DNA of 64,000 bases, taken from contig JNKJ01000026.1 in the NCBI GenBank assembly GCA_000702025.1, positions 1 to 64,000 on the forward strand. The letters run 5' to 3'. Origin of the DNA: Blautia schinkii DSM 10518. GTDB taxonomy: Bacteria; Bacillota; Clostridia; Lachnospirales; Lachnospiraceae. A model generated the notes under the pieces. It did not search any database. It saw nothing but the letters and a program-made list of their open reading frames with translations, and was not told where the DNA came from. Made by a program: the position numbers and the translations under genes. Positions 16,878-25,724 of this stretch are shown here, in pieces. The number at the start of each line of letters is the position of its first letter. Positions within the stretch are counted from its first letter, which is position 1.

Positions 16878-17894
16878 TTATTTATTGACCGCGTTCTGTG
16901 CGTACTCCGTGGTTACCAGGTCTTCGTAAGCTAATCTGTTCTGCAGCTCGCCCGCGCCTTCCAGGATATCCTGAAGGAGCTCGAAGCTGTCTTTTTCAAA
17001 TACAAGGTTATCTTTCCAGGTGTCCTGATCATAGTAGCGTTTTACTATGGTGATTACGGTATCCAAGTCGGTTTCCTCAAACTGAGGAGCGATAACCTCT
17101 GCAATTTCTTCCGGGGTATGCTTGTGAACATACTCCATGCCTCTTTGGAGTGCGTTGGTAAATTTCTGGATTACCTGAGGATTTTCTTCCATAAAACTTG
17201 TTTTGGCGCTGTAGGAGGTGTAAGGGACATAGCCGGAGTCCACACCAAGAGAAGCTACCACGTAGCCTGCACCCTCTTTTTCCAGAGCGGTTGCGGATGG
17301 TTCAAATTCGACGCTGAAGTCTCCCAAACCGCCAGAAAATGCGGCAGCAGTGGAACCGAAATCAATACTTTGGTCGATTTCCACGTCCTTTTGTGGGTCA
17401 ATACCGTTCTCCTTGAGGATATACTCGAATACCATTTCAGGCATACCGCCTTTTCTTCCGCCCAATACCTTACTGTCTTTTAGATCATTCCAGGTAAACG
17501 ACGGCATTTCCTCCCGTGCCACCAGGAAGTTTCCGGCCCGCTGGGTGAGCTGGGCGAAGTTGACTACCGGATCAGTAGCGCCTTCCTGAAAGGCGTAGAT
17601 AGATGCCTCCGCACCCATGAAGCCGATATCTGCCTCACCGGAGAGCACGGCGGTCATGGTCTTATCGGCTCCAAAACCGTTCACGAGCGTGAGGTCCAGG
17701 CCCTCATCCGCGAAATATCCCTTCTCAATCGCCACATACTGGGGAGCGTAGAAGATGGAGTGTGCCACCTCGTTCAATGTCACCTTGGTAAGCTCGGCGT
17801 CCTTCGTATCCTCTTTGCCTGCAAAAGCAGTCACAGGCAGGGCGGTAACCGCTAGAATCACGGCCGCCGCCAATGCAATCCATTTCTTTTTCAT
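16878..17894 (-). CDS. SsuA/THI5-like ABC substrate-binding protein
   Basis: The 338-residue exported protein belongs to the NMT1/THI5-like family (PF09084), with KVTLNEVAHSIFYAPQYVA and GYFADEGLDL in the first mature segment. Members bind sulfonates, nitrate or pyrimidine precursors. The signal peptide ends near AFAG and has no lipobox cysteine. TAAGGAGG precedes the ATG; the longer ORF to 18008 lacks a signal. No permease or ATPase lies next to it, so it looks orphaned. A 34-bp segment encoding part of its signal peptide is repeated 184 bp upstream, at the end of the GH78-like gene. Its ligand is unknown. Confidence 0.85.
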   Translation of the reverse strand: MKKKWIALAAAVILAVTALPVTAFAGKEDTKDAELTKVTLNEVAHSIFYAPQYVAIEKGYFADEGLDLTLVNGFGADKTMTAVLSGEADIGFMGAEASIYAFQEGATDPVVNFAQLTQRAGNFLVAREEMPSFTWNDLKDSKVLGGRKGGMPEMVFEYILKENGIDPQKDVEIDQSIDFGSTAAAFSGGLGDFSVEFEPSATALEKEGAGYVVASLGVDSGYVPYTSYSAKTSFMEENPQVIQKFTNALQRGMEYVHKHTPEEIAEVIAPQFEETDLDTVITIVKRYYDQDTWKDNLVFEKDSFELLQDILEGAGELQNRLAYEDLVTTEYAQNAVNK

Positions 17895-18023
17895 ATAATA
17901 CAGCCTCCTTATTTTGCTGATATATAATATATGGAGAAATGGAAAGTTGGTGACAGGTAAGGTGGATAATTTGTATTCTGAGAAATAAAGTATCCTTTTT
18001 GCCTGCAAAGGCAGTCACATGCA
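17806..18023 (-). repeat. 34-bp direct repeat, signal-peptide fragment
   Basis: Segments 17806-17839 and 17990-18023 match at 31 of 34 positions. The first encodes the LPVTAFAGKEDT part of the solute-binding protein signal region. The second encodes nothing complete but contains the last codons of the GH78-like gene and its stop. It looks like the remnant of a duplicated solute-binding-protein 5' end. Confidence 0.8.
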
Positions 18024-20150
18024 CACTGTAATCGCCTCCGGAACCTTTATTACCGGAGCTTTGCCTTTCTCCATCTTTATTTCGATTTTCCCAAATGGTG
18101 TTGGAATCTCCATTTCCGCAAAATCAAGGCCGTAAAGTGAGGGAGCAAGTGAAATTTTTCTAAATCCTGGCTCTAATATCTGAAGTCCTAATAATTTGGA
18201 CGGCAGTTGATAGGTAGGAGTTCCGGCCCAGACGTGGCTGTAGTCAAAACCATACCCGGACATATCATACCAGCCTTCCTGCAGGCCCTTTTCAAATTCC
18301 GTCATTTCCTTCCAGCGCATGAGCTGCTGTATTCCATATTTTTCAAATAAACCTACCTTATAGATTGCCTCCAATACAAAATGCATGAAATATGGCTGGG
18401 GATTGATCAATGTCATATCATTTAAAATGGTTTCCATAATACGGACCTGTTCCTGCTGTGGTGCAAGATCATACAAAACTGCAATCGTATTGGTATGCCA
18501 GGAATAATAACGTTTCTTCGTATTTGCCTGTATCCATTTGCCAGAGCGGTGTTCGAAATTATGGCCGTCAAAATAAAGCCCTTTATCCGAATCGTAGAAA
18601 TATTCCTGAAAAGACACTTTCAAAATATTTGCCCGTGAATGATAACGTTCTGCCAGAGCGCGATTTTCTATAATCTCAAAAATTTTCGCAGACATATTTA
18701 AACCACCGTAATAAAAGGCGTTTAAAATTGCCTGTCCAAGGGCGGCAGGGGGATGGTGCAGGCTGATACCGTCAACTACAAGCCAGTCCACAAACATATA
18801 GCTTGGAGGATTGCTGATAATTTCATCCTTTTCCGTATAAGAATGCATCTTCTCCATCAATAGCTCAATAGCATCCGCAACCTCTGCGAAAACAGACATA
18901 TCGCCGCTGAACAGATAATAGTCGTAGACCATCATCAGCCAGATCATGCTGTAGGTGGTATGGAACATATATCCGTCATAAAGCTTGAGGCAGTCTGCAA
19001 TTCTTATAATATCCAACCGCGTAAGCCTGGTATCTCCATCAGTAAAATAATTCATAAGACTGGAAATAAAATAATCTCCGCTGCAGCCAAGATTCTCCTG
19101 ATGCCACGGGCTGTCCAGCTCGATTGTCTGGCGGCAGATTTTGAGTGCATGGCGGCCCATACGAAAGATTTTATTCAGCGTTTCGTTGGAGCAGTGGAAA
19201 TATCCTTCATTTTGAATGGGATAGTGCACAAACATTCCCGCAATCTTATTCACTTTCAAAGGTTTCTCGCCGCTGTTATAAACAAACACCTTCATTCCGC
19301 CGGAGCTTACCATAGACAATCCGCGGAATTTCACAGAGGAATTGCCTGTGATCGTGTCTGTAAGGTTCACATTTTTGTGCAGATACCGTTCAAAATCACG
19401 GATAAGTATGGTATATTCTCCGTCGGCTTCAACCTCCACAATATGATAAATGGAATAGATTTTGTCGAATTCGTAAGTCATTTCTTTCATTTCGCCGGGA
19501 TTTACGATAAAAGGGCTAAAGCTCTCGGGAATCAGTTCTTCCTCGTCCAGCATCAAAATATCCGGTCTTTTAAGACTCCACACAGGGTCTGTTACCGAAG
19601 CGTACAGCCATTTGTCACAGCACAAGGTAAAATCAGTTTTGTTTGGAGAGAGATAAGCATTGTTTTTTCTGCCCAGCCAACTACTGTCCGAAAGGATGAT
19701 TTCATCCGTTCCATCTTCAAACGAGCATCTGGCCGCTACAGCCAACCCGTTTTTTCCCTGTGACATATCGCAGAGTACGGATGGCACGTTTTGGACCATG
19801 ATATAAAATTCTACCTGCTCAGATTCCGGTTTTACAATATATGTATTAAAATACTGGACAGGCATGGGACGGTCAATCTCATAGTCACCGCCTGCGCCCA
19901 CCGGTCCGGATCCTGTAAAAGTACCATTTACATATAGCCAGAATTTGACATCCGCACTGATTTCTATGGTTATATCCGTTATTTTCTTTTCAAAAGAAAT
20001 CACTTTTTTAAATTCAGCTACAGCGAATTTGCAGTCATCGTTGTATGGATCGAACAGAGATATGGGTGATTTCTGGTAATCCATATATACATCCTTATTC
20101 AGCCATATCCATTTTGCTTTATTTATCACAGTCTGCCACTCCTCTATCAC
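18015..20150 (-). CDS. GH78-like alpha-L-rhamnosidase family enzyme
   Basis: The 711-residue protein has an N-terminal beta-sandwich (KFWLYVNGTFTGSGPVG) and a C-terminal alpha/alpha barrel of the GH78 superfamily. ELDSPWHQENLGCSGDY near residue 345 aligns with the catalytic D-x-P..E....GD block of bacterial alpha-L-rhamnosidases. SHVWAGTPTYQLPSKLLG and EPGFRKISLAP followed by PTPFGKIEI match the conserved C-terminus. No signal peptide is present, so it should act in the cytoplasm on imported sugars. The ATG overlaps the preceding yhcH-like stop by 4 bp (ATGA). It may release L-rhamnose or a related 6-deoxy sugar; substrate is not provable here. The final codons lie in a duplicated fragment of the next gene. 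Confidence 0.82.
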   Translation of the reverse strand: MIEEWQTVINKAKWIWLNKDVYMDYQKSPISLFDPYNDDCKFAVAEFKKVISFEKKITDITIEISADVKFWLYVNGTFTGSGPVGAGGDYEIDRPMPVQYFNTYIVKPESEQVEFYIMVQNVPSVLCDMSQGKNGLAVAARCSFEDGTDEIILSDSSWLGRKNNAYLSPNKTDFTLCCDKWLYASVTDPVWSLKRPDILMLDEEELIPESFSPFIVNPGEMKEMTYEFDKIYSIYHIVEVEADGEYTILIRDFERYLHKNVNLTDTITGNSSVKFRGLSMVSSGGMKVFVYNSGEKPLKVNKIAGMFVHYPIQNEGYFHCSNETLNKIFRMGRHALKICRQTIELDSPWHQENLGCSGDYFISSLMNYFTDGDTRLTRLDIIRIADCLKLYDGYMFHTTYSMIWLMMVYDYYLFSGDMSVFAEVADAIELLMEKMHSYTEKDEIISNPPSYMFVDWLVVDGISLHHPPAALGQAILNAFYYGGLNMSAKIFEIIENRALAERYHSRANILKVSFQEYFYDSDKGLYFDGHNFEHRSGKWIQANTKKRYYSWHTNTIAVLYDLAPQQEQVRIMETILNDMTLINPQPYFMHFVLEAIYKVGLFEKYGIQQLMRWKEMTEFEKGLQEGWYDMSGYGFDYSHVWAGTPTYQLPSKLLGLQILEPGFRKISLAPSLYGLDFAEMEIPTPFGKIEIKMEKGKAPVIKVPEAITVCM

Positions 20151-20611
20151 AGGTTTTCATATTTAATCTTAAATACGATTTTTTTCATTGGAATGCTTTC
20201 CTCAACAGAAATACAGGGCATATGACCGTCCGTCGGAAAATAATAGCCGAACATACCTTGGGTTAATAAATTCTTGTTTTTCACATTTGTTCCGTCATAA
20301 AAGGCAATATCTCCATCTGGTCTCCGGTCTTCCACTAATTTTAATTCATCGAGCGGGTTCCAGTAAATATATTCTTCGCCTTTTACAATATATTGTAAGT
20401 CTGTATAGATTTCATGCGATTCAATCAATCCCTGTGATAAATCTTTTGTTTCGTAGCTCTGGACAAGGGCAAAAAGATTATCACCGTCCAGGTTATAGCG
20501 GCCATCCTTAAGATTTTCTCTTCTTTCTTTTTCTATGAAAGCAAGGATAGTATCTGCAAATGGTCTGATTACCGGATATTTCGTAAGATTTGTAATTTTG
20601 TCAACAATCAT
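20147..20611 (-). CDS. yhcH: YhcH/YjgK/YiaL family protein (NanQ-like anomerase)
   Basis: The 154-residue protein belongs to the DUF386 family. E. coli YhcH is an N-acetylneuraminate anomerase (NanQ), and relatives sit in sugar-acid operons. Visible features are GRYNLDGDNLFALVQSY and HEIYTDLQYIVKGEE, with conserved metal-binding candidates H and E, and a C-terminal PCISVEESIPMKKIVFKI. GGAGG lies 8 bp before the ATG at 20611; an ATG at 20626 overlaps that site. It is followed by the GH78-like gene with a 4-bp overlap. This placement supports a role in handling an acidic sugar released or imported by this locus. Confidence 0.88.
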   Translation of the reverse strand: MIVDKITNLTKYPVIRPFADTILAFIEKERRENLKDGRYNLDGDNLFALVQSYETKDLSQGLIESHEIYTDLQYIVKGEEYIYWNPLDELKLVEDRRPDGDIAFYDGTNVKNKNLLTQGMFGYYFPTDGHMPCISVEESIPMKKIVFKIKYENL

Positions 20612-20702
20612 AGCTATTTCCTCCAATGATATTATTCGGCTATTCTTTCAGAAAGCAACGAGACAGGCATAACAGCCCTCATGTCCGCAAAGTAAGTGTT
20701 TC

Positions 20703-20743
20703 AAAAAAGACACCAGAATAAAAGAAGTCCTCTATTCTGATGC
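20703..20743 (-). terminator. Terminator-like hairpin between dctM and yhcH
   Basis: On the minus strand CATCAGAATA pairs with TATTCTGGTG, one G.T included, and is followed by TCTTTTTTG. It may end part of the transcripts after dctM, lowering expression of the two downstream enzyme genes. Confidence 0.7.
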
Positions 20744-20756
20744 CTTATTCATATGT

Positions 20757-22052
20757 TTACATAAACGTATTCGGAATGAACATAATGATATCCGGTATAA
20801 ATGTAACGATAAACAGCAATGCAATCATGATCAATACCATTGGTAGTATTTCCCGAATCACACCTGCAATTTTCGTCTTACCAAGCCCGGAGACAATAAA
20901 CAATAGCATCCCGAACGGCGGTGTAGAAAGGCCGATCATCATATTCAGACAGATTACGACACCGAAATGTACCAGATCGATACCCAATGCAGTGACAAGG
21001 GGTAGTACCATTGGCACGAATACAAGCTGGATTGTACTCACATCAAGTACACAGCCCAGAAGCAGGAATACGATATTTACAATAAGCAGGAATATGTATC
21101 GGTTATCCGTAAGGTTGAGTACCACGGTTGAAATCGTATTCGGAACCTTTGCCATGGAAATGATGAAAGAGAACAGGTAAGAGGTTCCGCAAAGAAGTGC
21201 TAAGGTTGCTGTATTTGCAGCGCTTGCTTTCAGAATCTTCCATAATTTCTGAGGGCTGAGGTTCTTATAGATCAGAATAGAAATAATGATTGCATAAGTT
21301 GCGGCTACAGCACCAGCCTCGGTCGGTGTACATACGCCTGAATAAATTCCACCCAGAAGGAGCACTATGGTAAAGAGTGCCGGAATAGCAGAAATAGTTG
21401 CCTTCAGGAACTCTTTTTTGCTCATAATGATACCGGTGGGGTACTTTCTCTTTTTTGAAATAACTGCACAATAAACGGACAGCAGTAATGCAAGGAGAAT
21501 TCCCGGAATCATACCGCCCATGAACAGTTTGCCGATGGACGCACCGGAGAGCATGGCATAGATAACCATTGGAATCGACGGCGGGAAGATTGGCCCTACG
21601 GTAGCGGAAGCGGCTGTGATAGCACAGGAGAATTCCGGGTCATAACCTTCTTTTTTCATCTGTTCGATTTCCATAAGTCCGATACCGGAAGCATCTGCGA
21701 TAGCCGAACCGGTCATACCGGAGAAAATCAGGGATGCAGCAACATTTACCTGTGCGGTACCGCCATGGAATTTACCAAGAAGTCCATTACAGAAATCAAA
21801 TAATTTGTCTGTAATCTCTCCTTCGTTCATTACGTTCGCCATAAAAATAAACAGCGGAGCTGCAAGCATGGTATAGCCTGCATACATATTTCCGGTGATA
21901 ACACCGAAAACATTTGTAAGTTTATCGAAATCTGTCAAAAGAAAAAATACAATGCTGGCAGTGAGCATAGAAAAGGATACAGGCATTCTGATAATGAAGC
22001 AGATTGCCATTACGATAAACATTACTATAACAGCCTGAGTTGCAGTCATCAT
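20757..22052 (-). CDS. dctM: TRAP transporter large permease (DctM)
   Basis: The 431-residue membrane protein belongs to the DctM/IT superfamily (PF06808). Around 12 hydrophobic segments are visible. SGMTGSAIADASGIG and ATVGPIFPPSIPMVIY are the conserved re-entrant loop motifs of sodium-driven TRAP permeases, with the matching GLSTPPFGMLLF near the C-terminus. The start ATG overlaps the dctQ stop by 4 bp. Together with dctP and dctQ it forms a complete tripartite importer for an organic or sugar acid. Confidence 0.96.
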   Translation of the reverse strand: MMTATQAVIVMFIVMAICFIIRMPVSFSMLTASIVFFLLTDFDKLTNVFGVITGNMYAGYTMLAAPLFIFMANVMNEGEITDKLFDFCNGLLGKFHGGTAQVNVAASLIFSGMTGSAIADASGIGLMEIEQMKKEGYDPEFSCAITAASATVGPIFPPSIPMVIYAMLSGASIGKLFMGGMIPGILLALLLSVYCAVISKKRKYPTGIIMSKKEFLKATISAIPALFTIVLLLGGIYSGVCTPTEAGAVAATYAIIISILIYKNLSPQKLWKILKASAANTATLALLCGTSYLFSFIISMAKVPNTISTVVLNLTDNRYIFLLIVNIVFLLLGCVLDVSTIQLVFVPMVLPLVTALGIDLVHFGVVICLNMMIGLSTPPFGMLLFIVSGLGKTKIAGVIREILPMVLIMIALLFIVTFIPDIIMFIPNTFM

Positions 22053-22537
22053 AGTGCCCCCTCCTTGTATAGTTTGCGTATTTTGATCATTTCAATAACA
22101 GAACGGACGATCATTTCAATCATCATATAGATGAACGGTGCAAAAACAATCTTATAAGGGAATTTTAATACACCTGTGATCATTTTCTGTCCCATCCATT
22201 TGTCCAGACATGGCATAAAAGCTAGTGCAAGACAAACAATCAGCAGAATGTTATAAGCCATCCTGAAGATATATCTGGTTTTCTGGCTGACTGTATCATA
22301 TACAAGTCCAAATACTACATGGGAATCTGTTTCCATTGCTTTGCCGACGCCGAAGAACATGGTCCACATGTAGGCAAGCACGGAAATCTCATTACTCCAT
22401 GTGATAGATTTTCCGAAGAAATAACGTGCAATAACCTGTGCGATAAATGTCACGAAAATGATAGTAAAGGTAATTGCCGGAACTGTTTCGCCCAGAAAAT
22501 CAAAAACCACTTTCATGATTTTCTTTAATTTATCCAT
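22049..22537 (-). CDS. dctQ: TRAP transporter small permease (DctQ)
   Basis: The 162-residue protein has four hydrophobic segments and the DctQ hallmarks FVTFIAQVIARYFFGKSI and WSNEISVLAYMW. AGGAGGGG lies 6 bp before the ATG at 22537; a longer frame to 22582 has no signal. It couples the solute-binding protein with DctM. The gene follows dctP after 87 bp, in which a strong hairpin lies. Confidence 0.95.
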   Translation of the reverse strand: MDKLKKIMKVVFDFLGETVPAITFTIIFVTFIAQVIARYFFGKSITWSNEISVLAYMWTMFFGVGKAMETDSHVVFGLVYDTVSQKTRYIFRMAYNILLIVCLALAFMPCLDKWMGQKMITGVLKFPYKIVFAPFIYMMIEMIVRSVIEMIKIRKLYKEGAL

Positions 22538-22585
22538 TTTAACCCCTCCTGACTCTGTGTGAGTAATATCAATGGAAATCATAGA

Positions 22586-22611
22586 AAGGGGACAGGCGTA
22601 CCTGCCCCCTT
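22586..22611 (-). other. Intercistronic hairpin between dctP and dctQ
   Basis: AAGGGGACAGG pairs with CCTGCCCCCTT around CGTA. There is little T-run. Such stems after solute-binding genes often cut read-through or protect the 3' end so that the binding protein is made in excess. Confidence 0.65.
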
Positions 22612-22624
22612 CCTGAGTGAAAAA

Positions 22625-23644
22625 TTATTTTGCTAAGGCCTGGATTTCATCATAAAGCTCCATATCCCAGTTTCCGGTCAGATTGTTGTCGATGTAGTAA
22701 GCAGTGGTTTTTTCTTTGAATTCGTCGATGTCCGGATAAGTAATGGTAAGGCCTTCGCCCTCAAAGAACTCGATCATTTCCTTTTCTTCTGCAAGTCTTT
22801 CCTCATCGTTCCATGCGATTATATCTGCAACAGCGTCCTGAACTGCCAACTGCTGAGCCTCGGTCATGTTTTCCCATGATTCTGCGTTTACAGAGATCAT
22901 AAGAGAGTCAACAACGTGGTTTGTGATCGCCATATATTTTGTTACTTCGTGGAAACCGGCATTTTTGTTGGAAGCAAGCGGGTTGTCCTGTGCTTCGATT
23001 GCACCCGTCTGAAGTGCTGTGTAAAGCTCGGAGAAAGCTAATGGAGTGGGTTCTGCGCCAAGAGCAGATCCGAGCTGCATCCATGCATCAGAGTTAGGCA
23101 TACGCAGAAGAACACCCTTCATATCGTCATAGCTGTTAATCTCGGTTTCTCTTGTGTTGATGACACGGCTTCCGAGGTAGATAGCCCCGAGAACCTTGAT
23201 TCCCATTGCTTCTTCTGCTGCCGGATAAATTTTTTCAGATGCGAAATCACTGTTCAGAGTGTCATGCATGTGGTTATAATCTTTCCAGAAATAACCGGAT
23301 GCAAACATTTCATAGGACGGTACTTGGGTAGCCATTGTCGGGAATGACAGGTAGCAAAGCTGCATATCGTTGTCAATAAGCGCCTGAAGCTCGTTCTCAG
23401 ATGAATATAAGGTAGAATCTGTGTAGACATCGCATTTTACAGAACCGCCGGAGTATTCCTCAACCTTTTCTGCAAATAAATGCATTGCCTTTGCATGTGT
23501 GTCGGAAGAAACACAGTTGCCCGACCAGATTAAGGTCGTCTCCGGATCTCCGGAAGCGTCATATTCTGCTGCAAATACGGGTGAGGTTGCTGCAAGTACA
23601 AGGGATGCTGTTAATAAGGTTGCTACTAATTTTTTGATTTTCAT
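22625..23644 (-). CDS. dctP: TRAP transporter solute-binding protein (DctP)
   Basis: The 339-residue exported protein belongs to PF03480. The signal peptide ends near VFAAE and has no lipobox cysteine. GVLLRMPNSDAW near residue 185 carries the conserved arginine that binds the substrate carboxylate, and GAIEAQDNPLASN follows. GGAGG lies 7 bp before the ATG at 23644. The ligand should be a carboxylate-containing molecule; the neighbours point to a sugar acid. Its ligand could be sialic acid, another ulosonate or an aldonate. Confidence 0.94.
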   Translation of the reverse strand: MKIKKLVATLLTASLVLAATSPVFAAEYDASGDPETTLIWSGNCVSSDTHAKAMHLFAEKVEEYSGGSVKCDVYTDSTLYSSENELQALIDNDMQLCYLSFPTMATQVPSYEMFASGYFWKDYNHMHDTLNSDFASEKIYPAAEEAMGIKVLGAIYLGSRVINTRETEINSYDDMKGVLLRMPNSDAWMQLGSALGAEPTPLAFSELYTALQTGAIEAQDNPLASNKNAGFHEVTKYMAITNHVVDSLMISVNAESWENMTEAQQLAVQDAVADIIAWNDEERLAEEKEMIEFFEGEGLTITYPDIDEFKEKTTAYYIDNNLTGNWDMELYDEIQALAK

Positions 23645-23675
23645 GATATGTCCTCCTTCATTTTGACATTTTATT

Positions 23676-23698
23676 TTAATGTTCTTACAGAACATTAA
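23676..23698. promoter_or_regulatory. Perfect 10-bp inverted repeat before dctP
   Basis: TTAATGTTCT and AGAACATTAA are exact reverse complements separated by TAC. The element lies 32-54 bp upstream of the dctP start and downstream of the PfkB-like gene stop. It could be an operator or a hairpin at a processing site. No T-run supports a terminator. Confidence 0.6.
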
Positions 23699-23732
23699 GG
23701 TACATTTCATTATGTTATCTTGTTGATTCGCC

Positions 23733-24740
23733 TTACTGATTTGTGCTATCAGAAAAATATTTAGCAAAATCCTCCAGTGTACACATGCCGTTCCCCGGTT
23801 TATGTAAAGTACCTTTCAAAACAGCCAGCACATAGTTCATTGTAAGTGCTTCTTTTTTCTGAATCATTGCCATACTGATACCGGCAATAATAGAAGGTAA
23901 TGCTCCGCAGTTATATGTAGGATCTTTTAGATATGCCTTTCCGTAAGTTGTGATTTCTGCATTTACAAAGGCTGTCTCGTACTGTTCATTGTATACGCAC
24001 ACCATGGAAATACCCTGCTGTATCAGCTTCTGTGCGGCAGGGACCATGTCCTTAGGACTGCCTGACGGTTGATTTACATAATCAGCCAAAATAGAAGTGT
24101 GGATTACAACCGCGTAGGGCTGCTCCTTTAAGCCTTCCTTTAATAAAGAACCCTCTGCACAGAAAACAGTGCGCACATTTTTAAGCTTTGCCTCTGAAAT
24201 CCATGTGCGATAAATATTGTCAGGAACACCAGGTGGAATACTGCCGCCAACTATCAGCAGATCATCCGGTTTCAGTCCGGCCATAACCTTTTTGCGTTTC
24301 ATATCAAGGTTTTTTAGTGCTGTCTGTGAAATGCTCCATGGCCGTTCCTTCATTAGAGTGACAGGCTGTCCGTTTTTATTTAAAACCTGTACAACGGAAC
24401 GCATCTTTCCCTCTGCTTCCGCGAAATGAAATGGGAGCTTGAGCATCTGCATAAACTGTTCCTGCGTTTTTTTATCTGTGGAAAATTCAAATCCCGCACA
24501 CATAGAGGTATAACCGCATCCGGCCAGAATCCTGCTCACCTCGATTCCGAGACCGCCGATATCTGCTGTCATGGAGTGCAGTTCGTTTTCCTCACCCGCC
24601 GTTAATCCGTCAACAATCAGGGTTTCTATCATGCTTGGATTGAGGGTGAGAGTGACGATACGTCCGGATTTATCCTCCTGTGCTTCCAGGGTCCGGTAAA
24701 ACTTTTCCCACATTGTTCTTTTATTTTTCAGAATTTCCAT
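23733..24740 (-). CDS. PfkB-like protein with degenerate active site
   Basis: The 335-residue protein follows the 1-phosphofructokinase/tagatose-6-phosphate kinase branch of PfkB: VTLTLNPSMIETL (residues 29-41), ADIGGLGIEVSRIL (59-72) and GGSIPPGVPDNIY (165-177). The catalytic anion-hole motif is normally G-[AS]-G-D. Here residues 279-283 read GALPS, so the catalytic aspartate is proline. The usual GGKG lysine near residue 64 is leucine. It is therefore likely a pseudokinase or an enzyme with altered chemistry. AGGTGA stands 7 bp before the ATG. It lies between the aldolase and transporter genes and looks intact, with no frameshift. Confidence 0.82.
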   Translation of the reverse strand: MEILKNKRTMWEKFYRTLEAQEDKSGRIVTLTLNPSMIETLIVDGLTAGEENELHSMTADIGGLGIEVSRILAGCGYTSMCAGFEFSTDKKTQEQFMQMLKLPFHFAEAEGKMRSVVQVLNKNGQPVTLMKERPWSISQTALKNLDMKRKKVMAGLKPDDLLIVGGSIPPGVPDNIYRTWISEAKLKNVRTVFCAEGSLLKEGLKEQPYAVVIHTSILADYVNQPSGSPKDMVPAAQKLIQQGISMVCVYNEQYETAFVNAEITTYGKAYLKDPTYNCGALPSIIAGISMAMIQKKEALTMNYVLAVLKGTLHKPGNGMCTLEDFAKYFSDSTNQ

Positions 24741-24760
24741 GTCTGCATCACCTAAAAAGT

Positions 24761-25684
24761 TTATTTACTAAAAAAGCATTTCCGGAAGAATTCTGTATGA
24801 TCATGGAACTGCTGAATCTCAAGAATTCTGTTGTAGGTAAGAAGCGCGTTGTCCTGCCTTCTTGATTTTGTTGTAATATCAATGCCTTCCAGTTTCATAT
24901 GGTATTTGCTGTTGCATGGATAAACCTGACATTCAAAGGTGGAAGCGGCACCAAGATAATTCATCATGATTTCTGCTTTTTCCGGTTCTTTGTCAAAATT
25001 CCTGCAAAGCCATACATATAAATCCGGGTGGAAGTTTGCCATCACACCGGAATAACCGTGGCAGCCCATTTTTAAGCTTTCGAGAAGTGTGGAGCCGTTT
25101 GCATTGAAAATTTTAAGAGGAGTTCCCTTAATGGCTTCAACCTTTGCTTTGAGCTGGTCCACATCACAGCAGGTATCCTTCAGGAAAGAAAACTTGCCTG
25201 TTTCCGCGCACCATTTCAAAAGCTGCGGTGAAACAAGACGTTTGTAAGGATACGGGCATTCATAAATGCCAAAGCTTTCTGCGTCAATATGTTCCAACAG
25301 ATACTCGATGTTGCGTTTTGCCGTATCTTCATCTTCCTCGGGCTTCGCAAACTGATTGGAAATGAATACGTAAGAACCAACCCCGGCATCAATGACAGCC
25401 TGCGCTTCCCTGATCTGATCCTCTACAGACTCCGCGCAATGGCCGGATGCGATTACTCCGATATGCTTCGGAGTATTGTCGATGACAAATTTTGCAAGCT
25501 CCAAACGTTCCTGCGGAGTCAGCTCAAACATTTCACTGGACTGACATACTGCAAAAATACCGTCCACTCCCATTTTATCATACCATTCAATAATTTTGAG
25601 TACGCCGTTATAATCAATTTTGTTATCTTCTGTAAAAGGTGTGATCATTACCGGCCATACACCACCGGCAATTTCTTTCGCCAT
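24761..25684 (-). CDS. DapA/NanA-family aldolase or lyase
   Basis: The 307-residue protein belongs to the dihydrodipicolinate synthase / N-acetylneuraminate lyase family (PF00701). K169 in FSFLKD is the Schiff-base lysine and Y141 in GIYECPYP the conserved tyrosine. The second loop, usually G[ST]TGE, reads CQSSE (residues 47-51), so the substrate is not standard. Members cleave or form 2-keto acids with pyruvate. It is the first gene of the operon that includes the TRAP transporter. AAAGGGGG lies before the ATG. It could cleave a ulosonate or 2-keto-3-deoxy acid; it is unlikely to be lysine-pathway DapA. Confidence 0.9.
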   Translation of the reverse strand: MAKEIAGGVWPVMITPFTEDNKIDYNGVLKIIEWYDKMGVDGIFAVCQSSEMFELTPQERLELAKFVIDNTPKHIGVIASGHCAESVEDQIREAQAVIDAGVGSYVFISNQFAKPEEDEDTAKRNIEYLLEHIDAESFGIYECPYPYKRLVSPQLLKWCAETGKFSFLKDTCCDVDQLKAKVEAIKGTPLKIFNANGSTLLESLKMGCHGYSGVMANFHPDLYVWLCRNFDKEPEKAEIMMNYLGAASTFECQVYPCNSKYHMKLEGIDITTKSRRQDNALLTYNRILEIQQFHDHTEFFRKCFFSK

Positions 25685-25699
25685 ATTTCCCCCTTTCTT

Positions 25700-25724
25700 T
25701 CTTAAAACAATCTTTGTTTTCTAA
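25700..25724 (-). promoter_or_regulatory. Imperfect palindrome upstream of the aldolase gene
   Basis: CTTAAAACAA and TTGTTTTCTAAG are inverted with one bulged base. The element lies 16-40 bp before the aldolase start, in the divergent region with araC. It could be an operator or a leader hairpin. Confidence 0.4.

Noticed and set aside
17725-18024. 99-codon minus ORF upstream of the binding-protein gene
   Set aside because: It starts in the duplicated signal-peptide fragment and then runs out of frame through the leader of the real gene; it is a remnant at most.
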